This document shows, one piece after another, positions 34,577 to 43,632 of a DNA stretch of 43,653 bases. Position 1 is the first letter of the stretch; each line of letters begins with the position of its first letter. The DNA is from Pseudomonadota bacterium (lineage in GTDB: Bacteria > Pseudomonadota > Alphaproteobacteria > SHVP01). Below the pieces are notes generated by a model, which saw only the letters and a list, made by a program, of their open reading frames with translations, did not search any database and was not told the origin of the DNA. The stretch covers positions 1 to 43,653 of the forward strand of contig JAQBYN010000027.1 in the NCBI GenBank assembly GCA_027622715.1. Direction: 5' to 3'. A program made the translations under genes and the position numbers.

Positions 34577-35422
34577 CTAGCTCCGCGTGCGTTCGAGAGC
34601 GCCTACTGCAATGTAGCCCGGGTACTGATCAGTGGCAGGCTCGGCGTGAACAGACTCGTCGACCGCGATTTCGATGCCGTCGCGCATATACGTGGTGCCG
34701 CCGGCCCAGCGCCCGTCTACGATCGCTTGGGCAATCAAGTCTTCGCGCACAAAGCGCTTCATCGCCTCGACATGCCAGTCGGCAATATGGGTTGGCATCG
34801 GCCCGTCTTTGGCGACACCGAGCCACGCGCGTGCCGTTGCGTTGAGGTAGAACGGTTTGCCATCGAGGTTGGCCAACGCAAGGAAGTAGGGTGAATGATC
34901 AACCGCCGTGCTGAACTGGCGGCGAAAAACAAGCTCGCGGCGCAACTCGAGCTCCGCCATCACCCGGTCGGCCAGAATCGTGATCATGTCCACTTGCTGG
35001 GATGAGAACGTATGCGGTTTGCTGTCTAGCGCACACAAGGTGCCCAGCACATCGCCGCGCGCGGTCTTCAGCGGGATGCCGCAATAGGACCGGATCATCG
35101 GCCCCCCGGTTACAAAGGGATTGTCCTTGAACCGGTCGTCGAGCGTCGCGTCGGCAATCAGCATCGTTTCGCCGGCCGCCACCACATGGCCGCAAAACGA
35201 CACCTCACGCGAGGTTTCCGTCGCATCCAAACCGTAGCGCGCCTTAAACCACTGCCGGTCCCGATCGATTAGCGACACCAACGCAGTGGGCACGTCGAGG
35301 ATATAGGCCGCAAGGCGCGCAATATCGTCGAACGGTTTTTCGGCCGGGGTGTCGAGCACGTGGTAGCTCTGCAACGGGGCCAAGCGCTCGGCCTCGTTGG
35401 CCGGGATCGCCGGTGCCTTCAT
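34577..35422 (-). CDS. GAF-PAS sensor protein without output domain
   Basis: The 281-residue protein has a GAF domain at about 25-165 (LDVPTALVSLIDRDRQWFKARYGL; SREVSFCGHVVAAGE; SYCGIPLKTARGDVLGTLCALDSKP) and a PAS domain at about 175-275 (VDHSPYFLALANLDGKPFYLN). No kinase, cyclase or diguanylate-type domain follows and the gene ends normally. GAF domains of this kind are usually fused to signalling outputs, so it may work with a partner in trans. The Cys in FCGHVV is common in such domains; whether it holds a ligand is unknown. Confidence 0.85.
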   Translation of the reverse strand: MKAPAIPANEAERLAPLQSYHVLDTPAEKPFDDIARLAAYILDVPTALVSLIDRDRQWFKARYGLDATETSREVSFCGHVVAAGETMLIADATLDDRFKDNPFVTGGPMIRSYCGIPLKTARGDVLGTLCALDSKPHTFSSQQVDMITILADRVMAELELRRELVFRRQFSTAVDHSPYFLALANLDGKPFYLNATARAWLGVAKDGPMPTHIADWHVEAMKRFVREDLIAQAIVDGRWAGGTTYMRDGIEIAVDESVHAEPATDQYPGYIAVGALERTRS

Positions 35423-35495
35423 GAATGCCGCCGTTCATTTGTGGGTCCGGGGAAACTATGCCATGCGGGCTGGGATCGTGCGACCGCCACCGAGA

Positions 35496-36218
35496 TCACC
35501 ATGGCACCACCGTGCCGTCGTGGCCGCGAAATTGGCCGGTGTCGGCCAGAGTGAAACTGTTGATGGTGGGCACGCAGGCGGCGATGGCTTCGTCCACCGA
35601 CAGGCGCGCGTTGGGGCCGCCCAAGTCCGTGCGGACCCAGCCCGGGCCCAGCAGCACGACGGCGATACCGCGCGGTTGCAGCTCCCACGCCATGCAGCGC
35701 GAGACCATGTTGAGCGCGGTTTTGGTCGAGCGGTACTGGTGGAGTTCGCCCTTGGTGTTGTCGGGGTCGGCGGTGGTTTTGTTGGCGATAGACGACGTGC
35801 GCGACGAGACGTTGACGATGAGTTTTTTGGCGCCGCGTTCGACGTGCGGCGCGAACGCCTCGCACATCTTCATCACGCCCATGACGTTGGTGCGGAACGC
35901 CAGATCCCACGCTGCGTAATCGGTGTGGCGGAATTTTTGCGGATGCCCGCCCTGCACGGCGGCGTTGTTGAGCAGGAGGTCGACGGGCTTGGCTTTGAGG
36001 GTATCGGCCAGCGCGTCGATGGTGGCGTGGTCGGTGACGTCGAGCGCATGGACCTGCACGTCGTGGGTTTGCGCGAGCGCGTTGAGGTCGGTTGCCGCGT
36101 CGGGGCGGCGGCAGGCGGCCAGCACGCGCCAACCGTCGGCGGCGTAGCGTTTGGCGAAGCCAAGCCCGAGGCCTTTGTTGGCACCGGTGATGAGGATGGT
36201 GGGCATGGATGTTTTCAT
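35496..36218 (-). CDS. SDR family oxidoreductase, copy 2
   Basis: The 240-residue SDR is a close paralogue of the gene at 31694, with the same motifs: TGANKGLGLG, DVTD, NNAA, VNVSSRTSS, and YRSTK. Long stretches are shared, for example TALNMVSRCMAWEL followed by PRGIAVVLLGPGWVRT. Its codons look richer in G and C at third positions than those of copy 1. ATG at 36218 is used because a weak purine stretch precedes it; ATG at 36206 matches the paralogue start exactly and is also possible. Confidence 0.93.
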   Translation of the reverse strand: MKTSMPTILITGANKGLGLGFAKRYAADGWRVLAACRRPDAATDLNALAQTHDVQVHALDVTDHATIDALADTLKAKPVDLLLNNAAVQGGHPQKFRHTDYAAWDLAFRTNVMGVMKMCEAFAPHVERGAKKLIVNVSSRTSSIANKTTADPDNTKGELHQYRSTKTALNMVSRCMAWELQPRGIAVVLLGPGWVRTDLGGPNARLSVDEAIAACVPTINSFTLADTGQFRGHDGTVVPW

Positions 36219-36247
36219 GTCACTTGCCGCGTTTGAGGTCTAGGGCG

Positions 36248-36294
36248 GGGTCCTTCGGGACGCGGCCCGAGAGGGCCGCTCTTCAGGATGAGCT
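36248..36294. repeat. CTCAGGATGA-type palindromic repeat
   Basis: A single unit reading GTCCTTCGGGACGCGGCC, then GAGAGGGCCGC, then a variant end TTCAGGATGAG. The GCGGCC...GGCCGC arms form a hairpin. Similar units recur at 36493 and 40545. Confidence 0.8.
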
Positions 36295-36306
36295 CGGTCA
36301 CCTTTT

Positions 36307-36648
36307 GCCGAAACAAAGCCAACTGCGGCGGGTTTCCTGCGGTTTGGGGTTTGCCGCCTGGACGTCGCACTTTTTTTGCCAAACGAACCCAAAGTTTTCC
36401 ATATCTTTCAATCACTTAGCTTTTTTGACGACGAACGAAGCCAAATTACCTTGTGAGAACAAAGGCTTGGGGCCTCTGCTGCGGGTTGCGACGGGGGTCC
36501 TTCGGGACGCGGCCTGAGAGGGCCGCTCCTCAGGATGAGCTAGAGCGCGGCCTGAGAGGGCCGCTCCTCAGGATGAGCTAGAGCGCGGCCCAAAAGGCCG
36601 ACCCTAAGGATGAGCTGACTCTCTTTTCGCCGAAACAAAGCCAACTGC
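36307..36648. repeat. 20-bp direct repeat flanking the tandem array
   Basis: The sequence GCCGAAACAAAGCCAACTGC occurs at 36307-36326 and again at 36629-36648, each just after a CTCAGGATGA-type repeat. It suggests a duplicated block. Confidence 0.85.
36493..36616. repeat. Tandem array of three CTCAGGATGA-type repeats, 38-bp period
   Basis: Units begin at 36509, 36547 and 36585. The first two share GCGGCCTGAGAGGGCCGCTC and the following TCAGGATGAGCTAGA; the third is degenerate (GCGGCCCAAAAGGCCGACCC). Each contains a GCGGCC/GGCCGC or shorter hairpin. Confidence 0.9.
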
Positions 36649-36819
36649 CGCAGGCTGCCTGGGGTTCGTTGCTGTCATTACATTCCTCGCTGCGGCCATT
36701 CAAAGGTTCGAAGACAGATGGGCATCGGTGTCACGGGCGTCGATGGCGGGACGGGGATTGTGATGGGTGGGGACAGCAGTTGTGATCGGGCCCTACCAAG
36801 CCCCTGGCCTCGCCGCCTG

Positions 36820-36986
36820 TCATCCTGAGCCGGACGGATCGCGCCGGCAGGCGCGGGCCGTTCGAGTCGAAGGGGCTGCCAGCGCGCCGCGAGGCGCGCT
36901 TACCTGTGATGAGGTTGGGTTGATGCGCGGTAGCGCGCGCGACGCACGCCCTTCGAGACGCGGCCTTCGACCGCTCCTCAGGATGA
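36820..36986. repeat. Composite inverted-repeat element 1
   Basis: Terminal TCATCCTGAG (36820) and CTCAGGATGA (end) enclose about 147 bp. The left half has GCGCCGGCAGGCGC and TCGAGTCGAAGGG, then GCGCGCCGCGAGGCGCGC; the right half has GCGCGCGAC, CCCTTCGAGACGC and a GACCGCTCCTCAGG end. The same plan recurs at 38449, 40197 and 40421. Confidence 0.85.
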
Positions 36987-37042
36987 CAGAATCTTTTGAG
37001 GAAGGGAGTTGGAGCGTTCGGGTTGGCAGCGGGGCTGGGGGA

Positions 37043-37073
<31 letters not shown>

Positions 37074-37215
37074 CTGCGCGCAGGGGGAGGAGATTGGTGT
37101 CGCGTAGTGCGATACGCGCGGCGTCCGCGTATGCGAACGCCGTGCGGCTGACAATGAGGCGGTTTGGAATGATTTGAAGAAACGCCGCCTTCGGGCCTCA
37201 GGATGACGGCGTTTG

Positions 37216-38373
37216 TTAGTACAAGAACATCGGGGCGCCGACGACGTGGTGGGGGTTGGGGCGGTAGGCCGCCACGTCGTAGAGGTTGGCGACGTCGACG
37301 CGTTTTTCGCCCGCGATGCAGGTCGCCAGCGGCACCGTGGCGTAGCGGCCGCCGCGCAGCGCCAGCATGATGTCGTGGGCGCCGTCGGCGATTTCCTGCA
37401 GGGCGAGATTGCCGAAGGTGACCGCGACCATGCGGTCGAGCGAATCGGGCGCGCCCGAGCGCATCAGGTAGCCCAGGCTTTGGTTGATGATTTCGACCCC
37501 GGTGCGGGCCTTCAGTTCGGCGCCGACGATCTGGCCGATGCCGCCTAGTTTGAGATGGCCGTAGGCGTCGGCCTCGCCGCGCTCGACGCGGTCGCCGTCT
37601 TGTAGCGTGGCGCCTTCGCTGACCACGATCAGCGCGTAGTGCGACGGGTTGTCGATGCGGTCTTGGCGGACCAGCGTGGCGAGGCGGTCGATATCGACCG
37701 GGACTTCGGAGATCAGCGTGCGGTCGGCGTCCGACAGGTAGCCCGCGATCAACGCGGTCTCGCCCGAGTGGCGGCCGAACAACTCGATCACCGCGATGCG
37801 CTCGTGCGAGCCCGCGGGCGTGCGCAGCGCATGGATGAACTCGACCGAGCGGGTGACGGCGGTAGAAAAGCCGATGCAGTAGTCGGTGCCAAAGACGTCG
37901 TTGTCCATCGTCTTGGGAATGGCAACGACGCGCACCCCTTGGGTGGCGAGATGCGCGGCGTAGGACAGCGTGTCGTCGCCGCCGATCGGGATCAGGCAGT
38001 CGATGCCGAGCCAGCTCAACGCCTCGACCACATGGGCGGTGCAATCGACCTTGCCGGTCTTGGGATCGGGCGTGAAGCGCCCCTCCATGTGATGCGGCAC
38101 GGCGTCGGGCGCGACCCGGCCCGGGTTGGTGCGCGAGGTGTGCAAGGTGGTGCCGCCGGCGCGATCAATCGTGCGCACCGAGGCGGGCGTGAGTTTCTCC
38201 ACCCACTTGGCGTTGCCGTCCGGATCGAAGCTGTCGATGTTGAGCGGCCCGGCCCAGCCGCGGCGAAAGCCGAAGACCTCCCAGCCGCGCGCATGCGCGC
38301 CGTCCACGACCGCCTTGATGCAGGGGTTGAGGCCCGGCACATCGCCGCCGCCGGTGAGGATGCCTAGGCGCAT
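37216..38373 (-). CDS. 6-phosphofructokinase, probably PPi-dependent
   Basis: The 385-residue PfkA-family enzyme has the N-terminal [13 protein letters not shown] motif, [24 protein letters not shown] with the catalytic TxDND, and [12 protein letters not shown]. In this family, GGDD instead of GGDG and PKT instead of PGT before the DND mark enzymes that use pyrophosphate rather than ATP (established family knowledge). The enzyme should therefore work reversibly in glycolysis and gluconeogenesis. The start ATG directly gives the conserved [10 protein letters not shown]. Flanked by repeat-rich spacers. Confidence 0.93.
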   Translation of the reverse strand: MRLGILTGGGDVPGLNPCIKAVVDGAHARGWEVFGFRRGWAGPLNIDSFDPDGNAKWVEKLTPASVRTIDRAGGTTLHTSRTNPGRVAPDAVPHHMEGRFTPDPKTGKVDCTAHVVEALSWLGIDCLIPIGGDDTLSYAAHLATQGVRVVAIPKTMDNDVFGTDYCIGFSTAVTRSVEFIHALRTPAGSHERIAVIELFGRHSGETALIAGYLSDADRTLISEVPVDIDRLATLVRQDRIDNPSHYALIVVSEGATLQDGDRVERGEADAYGHLKLGGIGQIVGAELKARTGVEIINQSLGYLMRSGAPDSLDRMVAVTFGNLALQEIADGAHDIMLALRGGRYATVPLATCIAGEKRVDVANLYDVAAYRPNPHHVVGAPMFLY

Positions 38374-38448
38374 GGGGATTTCGCTTGTGTCATGGCGTGA
38401 TCGTAGCGTGGTGTACTCGTTTGGGCGAGGTCGCCCCCGCCTCTCCCG

Positions 38449-38610
38449 TCATCCTGAGCCGGGCGGCACGCGCCGGCAGGCGCGGGCTGTTCGAGTCGAA
38501 GGGCCTGCTTGCGCGCCGGGCGACGCGCTATCTTGAACTAACGCTTTGAAGAGACGCGCTGCGCGCGAGGGGCGCCCTTCGAGACGGGCCTTCGGCCCTC
38601 CTCAGGATGA
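38449..38610. repeat. Composite inverted-repeat element 2
   Basis: TCATCCTGAG at 38449 and CTCAGGATGA at 38601-38610 are the ends of a 162-bp element. The centre has GCGCGCCGGGCGACGCGC, then GAAGAGACGCGCTGCGCGCG. The right part includes a GGGCCTTCGGCCC hairpin. Confidence 0.85.
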
Positions 38611-38623
38611 TGTTTGTTGGTAT

Positions 38624-38649
38624 GGGCCTTCGGCCCTCCTCAGGATGAG
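38624..38649. repeat. Short CTCAGGATGA-type unit
   Basis: A GGCCTTCGGCC hairpin followed by CTCCTCAGGATGAG repeats the right end of the adjacent composite element, as a partial tandem copy. Confidence 0.8.
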
Positions 38650-38835
38650 GGAGTTGGGATGGGCGCGCGGCGCTCCGCGGGATGAGGGGTTGGGGATGGA
38701 CCATCGGCCTTCCCCTCGATGGACGTGTCGCTGCGGTGAGGCATTGTGCAGCGCAGCACACCGATTAGGTCGGGCCCGCCGCGTGGTGTACACTTAGCCT
38801 CCGCGCTGGTCGATTGCCGCGCGGCCCCTGCTTCG

Positions 38836-38927
38836 AACGCTTGAACGGCCAGCCCTGTAAGGGGTTACGCGAACCGTTCGCTTAGAACCGAAGCCGGGCT
38901 CTTTCGATTGCGACACATTCAAGCGTT
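38836..38927 (+). promoter_or_regulatory. Nested inverted repeats, possible structured leader RNA
   Basis: AACGCTTGAA (38836-38845) and TTCAAGCGTT (38918-38927) are perfect 10-base arms. Inside them AGCCC (38851-38855) can pair with GGGCT (38896-38900). Inside that, two adjacent hairpins fit: GTAA-GGGG-TTAC (38857-38868) and GCGAA-CCG-TTCGC (38869-38881). It ends 75 bases before the start of the next gene on the plus strand. I cannot match it to a known riboswitch; it could equally be a palindromic repeat of another family. Confidence 0.45.
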
Positions 38928-39002
38928 GCCGTCGCGCCCCTTGCCTTTGGTGAGGGCGATGGGTCGTGCGGCGCATTCATGATTCAGAAAAAGGACAAAG
39001 AC

Positions 39003-40160
39003 ATGGACCGGCTTACCCTCGGGGTCATTGGGACTTCTGAGAAGACCGACGAACAGCGCGTGCCGATTCATCCCGGCCATTTGGCGCGGCTGCCCGAAGA
39101 TGTGCGGCGTCAATTGATCTTTGAAAAGGGCTACGGCGACCGCTTTGGCGTGGCCGATGCCGAGCTCGCCGCGCTGTCGGGCGGGGTTGCGTCGCGCCGC
39201 GAAATTCTCGTCGACATTGGGAGCGCGATTGTGCTTAAGCCGGTCACCGCCGACCTCCAAGAAATGCACGAAGGCGGCATCCTGTGGGGCTACGTGCATT
39301 GCGTCCAGCAACGCGCGCTGACCCAGGCCGCGCTCGACCGCAAACTCACGCTGATCGCCTTCGAGGATATGTTCGTGTGGGGACCGCAGGGCCAGGTGGG
39401 GCGTCATACGTTCTACAAGAACAACGAGATGGCGGGTTATTGCGCGGTGATTCATGCGCTGCAGCTGCGCGGCATCGACGGGCATTACGGCGACGAGCGC
39501 AAGACCATCATCTTCAGTTTCGGCGCGGTCAGCCGCGGCGCGATCTATGCGCTGAAGGCGCGCGGCTTTCGCGACATCACGATTTGCATCCAACGCCCCG
39601 ACCACGAGGTGCGCGAGGAAATCCTCGACTGCCACTATGTCCGCGTCCGTCCCGGCGTTGAGGGCGAGGCGCGCATGGTGGTGGTCGAGCACGACGGCAG
39701 CGTGCGGCCGCTGTGCGACCTGATCGGCGAATCCAACCTGATCGTCAACGGCGTTTTCCAGGAGACCGATCATCCCGTGATGTTCGTGACCGAAGAGGAA
39801 GAGACGTGCATCCGTCCGGGCTGCCTGATCATCGATGTCAGTTGCGACGAAGGGATGGGCTTTCACTTCGCCAAACCGACGACGTTCGCCGAGCCGATGT
39901 TCAAGGTCGGCAAGAACGCGGACTACTACGCCGTCGACCATACGCCGAGCTATCTGTGGGAGAGCGCGTCGCGCTCGATCTCGGCGGCGGCGATCGTGCA
40001 CGTGGCCGCCGTCTTGGGGGGACGGGCGCAATGGCAGGAAAGCGACACCATCCGGCAGGCGATCAATATCGACGGTGGGGTTATTCAGAAACCGGCCATC
40101 CTGTCGTTCCAAAACCGGCGGGCCGAGTATCCGCACGATGCGGTTAATCCGGTGCATTGA
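39003..40160 (+). CDS. N5-(carboxyethyl)ornithine synthase-like protein (alanine dehydrogenase/PNT fold)
   Basis: The 385-residue protein begins LTLGVIGTSEKTDEQRVPIHP, the start of the alanine-dehydrogenase/transhydrogenase N-terminal domain. A glycine-containing nucleotide-binding region follows (IIFSFGAVSRGAIYALKARGF). Conserved stretches such as LIVNGVFQETDHPVMFV, LIIDVSCDEGMGFHFAKPT and YYAVDHTPSYLWESAS match proteins annotated as N5-(carboxyethyl)ornithine synthase, which reductively joins pyruvate to the side chain of ornithine or lysine using NADPH. Substrate choice is not proven. AAGGA seven bases before ATG 39003 fixes the start; an in-frame ATG at 38979 is less likely. Confidence 0.85.
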   Translation: MDRLTLGVIGTSEKTDEQRVPIHPGHLARLPEDVRRQLIFEKGYGDRFGVADAELAALSGGVASRREILVDIGSAIVLKPVTADLQEMHEGGILWGYVHCVQQRALTQAALDRKLTLIAFEDMFVWGPQGQVGRHTFYKNNEMAGYCAVIHALQLRGIDGHYGDERKTIIFSFGAVSRGAIYALKARGFRDITICIQRPDHEVREEILDCHYVRVRPGVEGEARMVVVEHDGSVRPLCDLIGESNLIVNGVFQETDHPVMFVTEEEETCIRPGCLIIDVSCDEGMGFHFAKPTTFAEPMFKVGKNADYYAVDHTPSYLWESASRSISAAAIVHVAAVLGGRAQWQESDTIRQAINIDGGVIQKPAILSFQNRRAEYPHDAVNPVH

Positions 40161-40196
40161 GGGGTTTGTGTGTTGAGGCCTGGCGTTAAGACGCCG

Positions 40197-40373
40197 TCAT
40201 CCTGAGCCGAACGGATCGCGCCGTCAGGCGCGGGCCGGTCGTGTCGAAGGGGCTGCTTGCGCGCCGCGAGGCGCGCTTTCTTACAAAGTTTTGAAGAGGC
40301 GCGCTGCGCGCGAGAGACGCCCTTCGTCACGGGCCGTCTTCGCCTAGCGACGAAGCCGCCCCGGCTCAGGATG
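40197..40373. repeat. Composite inverted-repeat element 3
   Basis: TCATCCTGAG at 40197 and CTCAGGATG near 40365-40373 bound about 177 bp. The left half carries GCGCCGTCAGGCGC and GCGCGCCGCGAGGCGCGC; the right half GAAGAGGCGCGCTGCGCGCG and CGTCTTCGCCTAGCGACGAAG. Confidence 0.85.
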
Positions 40374-40420
40374 CGGATTTTAGGTGGATGTTTCGATTTG
40401 GCGGGAACGGAAAAGAACCG

Positions 40421-40586
40421 CATCCTGAGCCGAGCGGATCGCGCCGTTAGGCGTGGGCCGGTCGTGTCGAAGGGCCTGCTTGCGCGCCGCGAGGTGCGCT
40501 TTCTCGAATTATTGCTTTGAAGAGACGCGCTACGCGCGAGGGGCGTCCTTCGGGACGCGGCCCGAGAGGGCCGCTCCTCAGGATGA
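40421..40586. repeat. Composite inverted-repeat element 4
   Basis: CATCCTGAG at 40421 and CTCAGGATGA at 40577-40586 bound about 166 bp with the same inner plan as element 3; the right half has the GACGCGGCCCGAGAGGGCCG hairpin seen at 36248. Confidence 0.85.
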
Positions 40587-40626
40587 GCGGGTTGGTGCTG
40601 TGTGCGATTTTGGTAGGGCGACGCCC

Positions 40627-43407
40627 CTACCCGACCTTCTTCAACCGTTCCAGCGCGGCAGCCAGTTTGTCGCGGGTTTGGGCGTGGTCGGCGCGTCTGG
40701 TGTGTTGTTCTTCGATGACGTGCGGGGGGGCTTTGGCGACGAAGGCGTCGTTGGCGAGTTTTGAGTCGACCTTTTTGATTTCGGACTCGGATTTTTGGAT
40801 TTCTTTTTCGAGGCGCGCGCGCTCGGCGGCGATGTCGATGACGCCGGCCAAGGGGAGCGCCACCGTGGCTTCGTCGATGATGACTTGCACCGCGCCCGGT
40901 GGTGGTTGGTCGGCGAGGTCGATTGAGTTTAGGCGCGCGAGGCGGTTGATGAGCTCGGCGTGGGTGGCGAGGCGCGCTTGGGTTTCGGTGTGGGCGCCGA
41001 CGAGTTTCGCGTCCATCTTGGCGGCGACCGGGATGTTCATTTCGGCGCGCACGCTGCGGATCTCCGACACCAGCTTGATGACCCAGTTCATTTCGTCGGC
41101 GGCGGCCTTGTCCATCGGCAAGGCACTGGCGTCGGGCCAGCCGCTGACGATGAGGTCTTTGGTTTCCGGTATTGGCGATTCGTTGCGCAGCTTGTCCCAT
41201 AGTTCTTCGGTGACGAAGGGCATGAAGGGGTGCAGCAGATGGAGGATTTGGCTGAGCGCCCAGGCGGCGCAGGCGCGGGTTTCCTCGCGGGCCTGGATCG
41301 TTGCCGGGTCGTCGTCGGGCATGGGCGGTGCGTCTTGTGCGCCAACCCCCTCCCCGGCCTGCGGCCGGACCTCCCCCTCTTCAAGGGGGAGGGATTCCAT
41401 CCCCGGGGCGGCACGAGGACCCATCAGCACGGGCTTGATCAGCTCGACATACCAGTCGCAGTAGGTGTGCCAGGTGAAATGGTAGGCCGCGTCAGCGGCC
41501 TCGTTGAATTTGTAGGCCTGGATTGCCTCGGTGATGGCGGCGGCGGCGCGTGCGGTTTCACCGACGATCCATTTGTTGACCGTGAGACGCACCGCGCCGG
41601 GTTCGAAGTCGGGGCGCAATAGGCAGACGTTCATTTCGGCAAAGCGCGCGGCGTTCCACAGTTTGGTGGCGAAGTTGCGGTAACCTTCGACCCTTGTCTT
41701 GGCGAGTTTGATATCGCGGCCTTGGGCGGCCATGGCGCTGAGGGTAAAGCGCAACGCGTCGGCACCGTATTCGTCGATCAGCGCGAGCGGGTCGATGACG
41801 TTGCCCTTGGACTTGGACATCTTCGCGCCCTTTTCGTCGCGCACAAGGGCGTGGACGTAGACGGTGTGGAACGGCACCTCGCCCATGAAGTGCAGGCCCA
41901 TCATGATCATCCGGGCGACCCAGAAGAAAATGATGTCAAAGCCGGTGACCAGTACGTCGGTCGGATAGTGACGTTCCAACAGCGGTGTTTTATCGGGCCA
42001 GCCCAATGTCGAGAACGGCCATAGCGCCGACGAGAACCAGGTGTCGAGCACGTCGGGGTCGCGCTCGAGCGGGGTTTCCCTGCCGTAATGCAGCTTGGCG
42101 GCATTGAGCGCGGCCTCTTCGTCGAGTTCGACAAAGACTTGGCCGTCGGGGCCGTACCACGCCGGGATTTGATGGCCCCACCACAGCTGGCGCGAAATGC
42201 ACCAGGGTTGGATGTTGCGCATCCATGAGAAGTAGGTGTTCTCCCACTGGCGCGGCACGAAGGTGATGTTGCCGCGCTCGACCGCCTCGATGGCGGGTTT
42301 GGCCAGCGTCGCCGCGTCGGCATACCACTGGTCGGTGAGCCACGGTTCGATGATGACGCCGGATCGATCGCCGTAGGGCACGGTGTTGGTGATGTCGTCG
42401 ATCTTTTCGAGCAGGCCTTGGGCTTCGAGATGCGCCAGCACTTCTTTGCGCGCGGCCATGCGCTCCAAGCCGCGGTAGCCTTCGGGGACGTTGTCGTTGA
42501 GATGGGCGTGGGCATCGAAAATGTTGATCAGCTCAAGTCTATGCCGGCGGCCGACCTCGAAGTCGTTGAAGTCGTGGCCCGGGGTGATCTTGACCGCGCC
42601 CGAGCCCTGTTCGGGATCGGCGTAGTCGTCGGCGATGATGGGGATGCGGCGGCCGACCAGCGGCAACACGACGGATTTGCCGATCAGGTCTTTGTAGCGC
42701 GCGTCGTCGGGATGCACGGCGACAGCGGTATCGCCCAGCATGGTTTCGGGGCGCGTCGTGGCGACGACGATATAGCGGCCTTCTTCATTTTCGATGGGGT
42801 ATTTGATGTGCCACAGGTGGCCCCGTGACTCGCGGTTCTCGACCTCGAGATCAGAGATCGCGGTGAGCAGCTTGGGATCCCAGTTGACCAGGCGTTGGTC
42901 CTTGTAGATCAGACCTTGTTTGTGGAGATCGACGAAGACTTTGGTGACGGCGCGGCTGAGCCCCTCGTCCATCGTGAAGCGTTCGCGTTGCCAATCGGCC
43001 GAGGCGCCGAGACGGCGCAGCTGATTGAAAATGGTGCCGCCCGATTCTTCCTTCCAGTCCCACACGCGCTCAACGAATTTGCTGCGGCCCAACTTGCGGC
43101 GGTCGGTGCCCTCGGCTTCGAGTTGACGTTCGACCACCATTTGGGTGGCGATGCCGGCGTGATCCATCCCGGGTTGCCACAACGCATCGCGGCCGCGCAT
43201 GCGCTCAAAGCGGATGAGCACGTCTTGCAGCGTGTTGTTGAGGGCGTGGCCCATATGCAGCGAGCCCGTGACGTTGGGCGGCGGAATGACGATGGTGTAG
43301 GGCTTGCCGGTGTTGGTGCGCCCGGCGGCAAACGCGCCCTCCTCTTCCCAGCGCTGATAGTGCGGGCCTTCGATCTCTTCGGGCTTGTAGGTCTTGGACA
43401 GCGGCAT
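40627..43407 (-). CDS. valS: Valyl-tRNA synthetase, with an in-frame palindromic insert
   Basis: ValS charges tRNA-Val and edits mischarged threonine. The 926 residues include the HIGH-type motif [17 protein letters not shown], the editing domain between, [15 protein letters not shown], and the KMSKS loop [11 protein letters not shown]. The C-terminal anticodon-binding domain and the coiled-coil arm ([19 protein letters not shown]) follow. Between [13 protein letters not shown] and the conserved [16 protein letters not shown] is a non-conserved stretch (about residues 668-692) with [17 protein letters not shown]. It is translated from a two-hairpin repeat element. Upstream and downstream are palindromic repeats. 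Confidence 0.97.
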   Translation of the reverse strand: MPLSKTYKPEEIEGPHYQRWEEEGAFAAGRTNTGKPYTIVIPPPNVTGSLHMGHALNNTLQDVLIRFERMRGRDALWQPGMDHAGIATQMVVERQLEAEGTDRRKLGRSKFVERVWDWKEESGGTIFNQLRRLGASADWQRERFTMDEGLSRAVTKVFVDLHKQGLIYKDQRLVNWDPKLLTAISDLEVENRESRGHLWHIKYPIENEEGRYIVVATTRPETMLGDTAVAVHPDDARYKDLIGKSVVLPLVGRRIPIIADDYADPEQGSGAVKITPGHDFNDFEVGRRHRLELINIFDAHAHLNDNVPEGYRGLERMAARKEVLAHLEAQGLLEKIDDITNTVPYGDRSGVIIEPWLTDQWYADAATLAKPAIEAVERGNITFVPRQWENTYFSWMRNIQPWCISRQLWWGHQIPAWYGPDGQVFVELDEEAALNAAKLHYGRETPLERDPDVLDTWFSSALWPFSTLGWPDKTPLLERHYPTDVLVTGFDIIFFWVARMIMMGLHFMGEVPFHTVYVHALVRDEKGAKMSKSKGNVIDPLALIDEYGADALRFTLSAMAAQGRDIKLAKTRVEGYRNFATKLWNAARFAEMNVCLLRPDFEPGAVRLTVNKWIVGETARAAAAITEAIQAYKFNEAADAAYHFTWHTYCDWYVELIKPVLMGPRAAPGMESLPLEEGEVRPQAGEGVGAQDAPPMPDDDPATIQAREETRACAAWALSQILHLLHPFMPFVTEELWDKLRNESPIPETKDLIVSGWPDASALPMDKAAADEMNWVIKLVSEIRSVRAEMNIPVAAKMDAKLVGAHTETQARLATHAELINRLARLNSIDLADQPPPGAVQVIIDEATVALPLAGVIDIAAERARLEKEIQKSESEIKKVDSKLANDAFVAKAPPHVIEEQHTRRADHAQTRDKLAAALERLKKVG
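41354..41392. repeat. Double-hairpin palindromic element inside valS
   Basis: CCGGCC-TGC-GGCCGG (41354-41368) and CCTCCCCCT-CTTCA-AGGGGGAGG (41370-41392) lie back to back. Together they resemble the CTCCCCCTTGAAGAGGGGGAGG plus GGCCGG family of intergenic repeats known from alphaproteobacterial genomes. Here the element is in frame within the valS coding sequence. Confidence 0.85.
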
Positions 43408-43545
43408 GGGGCGCGGGTTCTTTTGTTTGCGGGGTTGGGCCGGGCCCGAGGGTTATAACGCGGCCCCGCGCGCGGGCAAAGGCTGTGGGTTCCTAACCTC
43501 TTTGTGCCGAAAAGGCACTTTCGCCCTCAATCGCACAATCCCCCG

Positions 43546-43632
43546 CATCCTGAGCCGGGTCGGCTTCGTCGTCAGACGAAGACGGCGCGTGTCGAAGGGC
43601 GTGCCTCGCGCGCGTTAGCGCGCGTCATTGGG
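43546..43632. repeat. Left half of a CATCCTGAG composite element, cut by the window end
   Basis: CATCCTGAGCC at 43546 is followed by a GGCTTCGTCGTCAGACGAAG hairpin, GTGTCGAAGGGCGTGCC and GCGCGCGTTAGCGCGCG, the left-half plan of the other elements. The right half would be beyond the window. It lies in the spacer upstream of valS. Confidence 0.75.

Larger units (their letters stand above)
38374..39002. other. Repeat-rich spacer upstream of the ornithine-synthase-like gene
   Basis: This 629-bp region has a composite inverted-repeat element (38449-38610), a shorter CCTTCGGCCCTCCTCAGGATGAG unit (38624-38649), a GTGTACAC palindrome near 38784 and the nested inverted repeat at 38836-38927. No gene is supported. 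Confidence 0.65.
40161..40626. other. Repeat-rich spacer between ornithine-synthase-like gene and valS
   Basis: The 466 bp between these convergent genes is almost filled by two composite inverted-repeat elements (40197-40373 and 40421-40586). The strong hairpins may serve as transcription terminators for both genes. No gene is supported. Confidence 0.7.

Noticed and set aside
35397-36236. Plus-strand open frame of 279 codons opposite the second SDR
   Set aside because: It is antisense to a protein with all SDR motifs and shows a His/Val/Gly-rich random composition.
38919-40157. Long minus-strand open frame (412 codons) opposite the ornithine-synthase-like gene
   Set aside because: It is a frame shadow in GC-rich DNA: the plus-strand protein is clearly conserved, and the minus product has no recognisable pattern.
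40085-41200. Open frames over the valS 3' end and the repeat spacer (both strands)
   Set aside because: They are translations of palindromic repeats and of valS in wrong frames.
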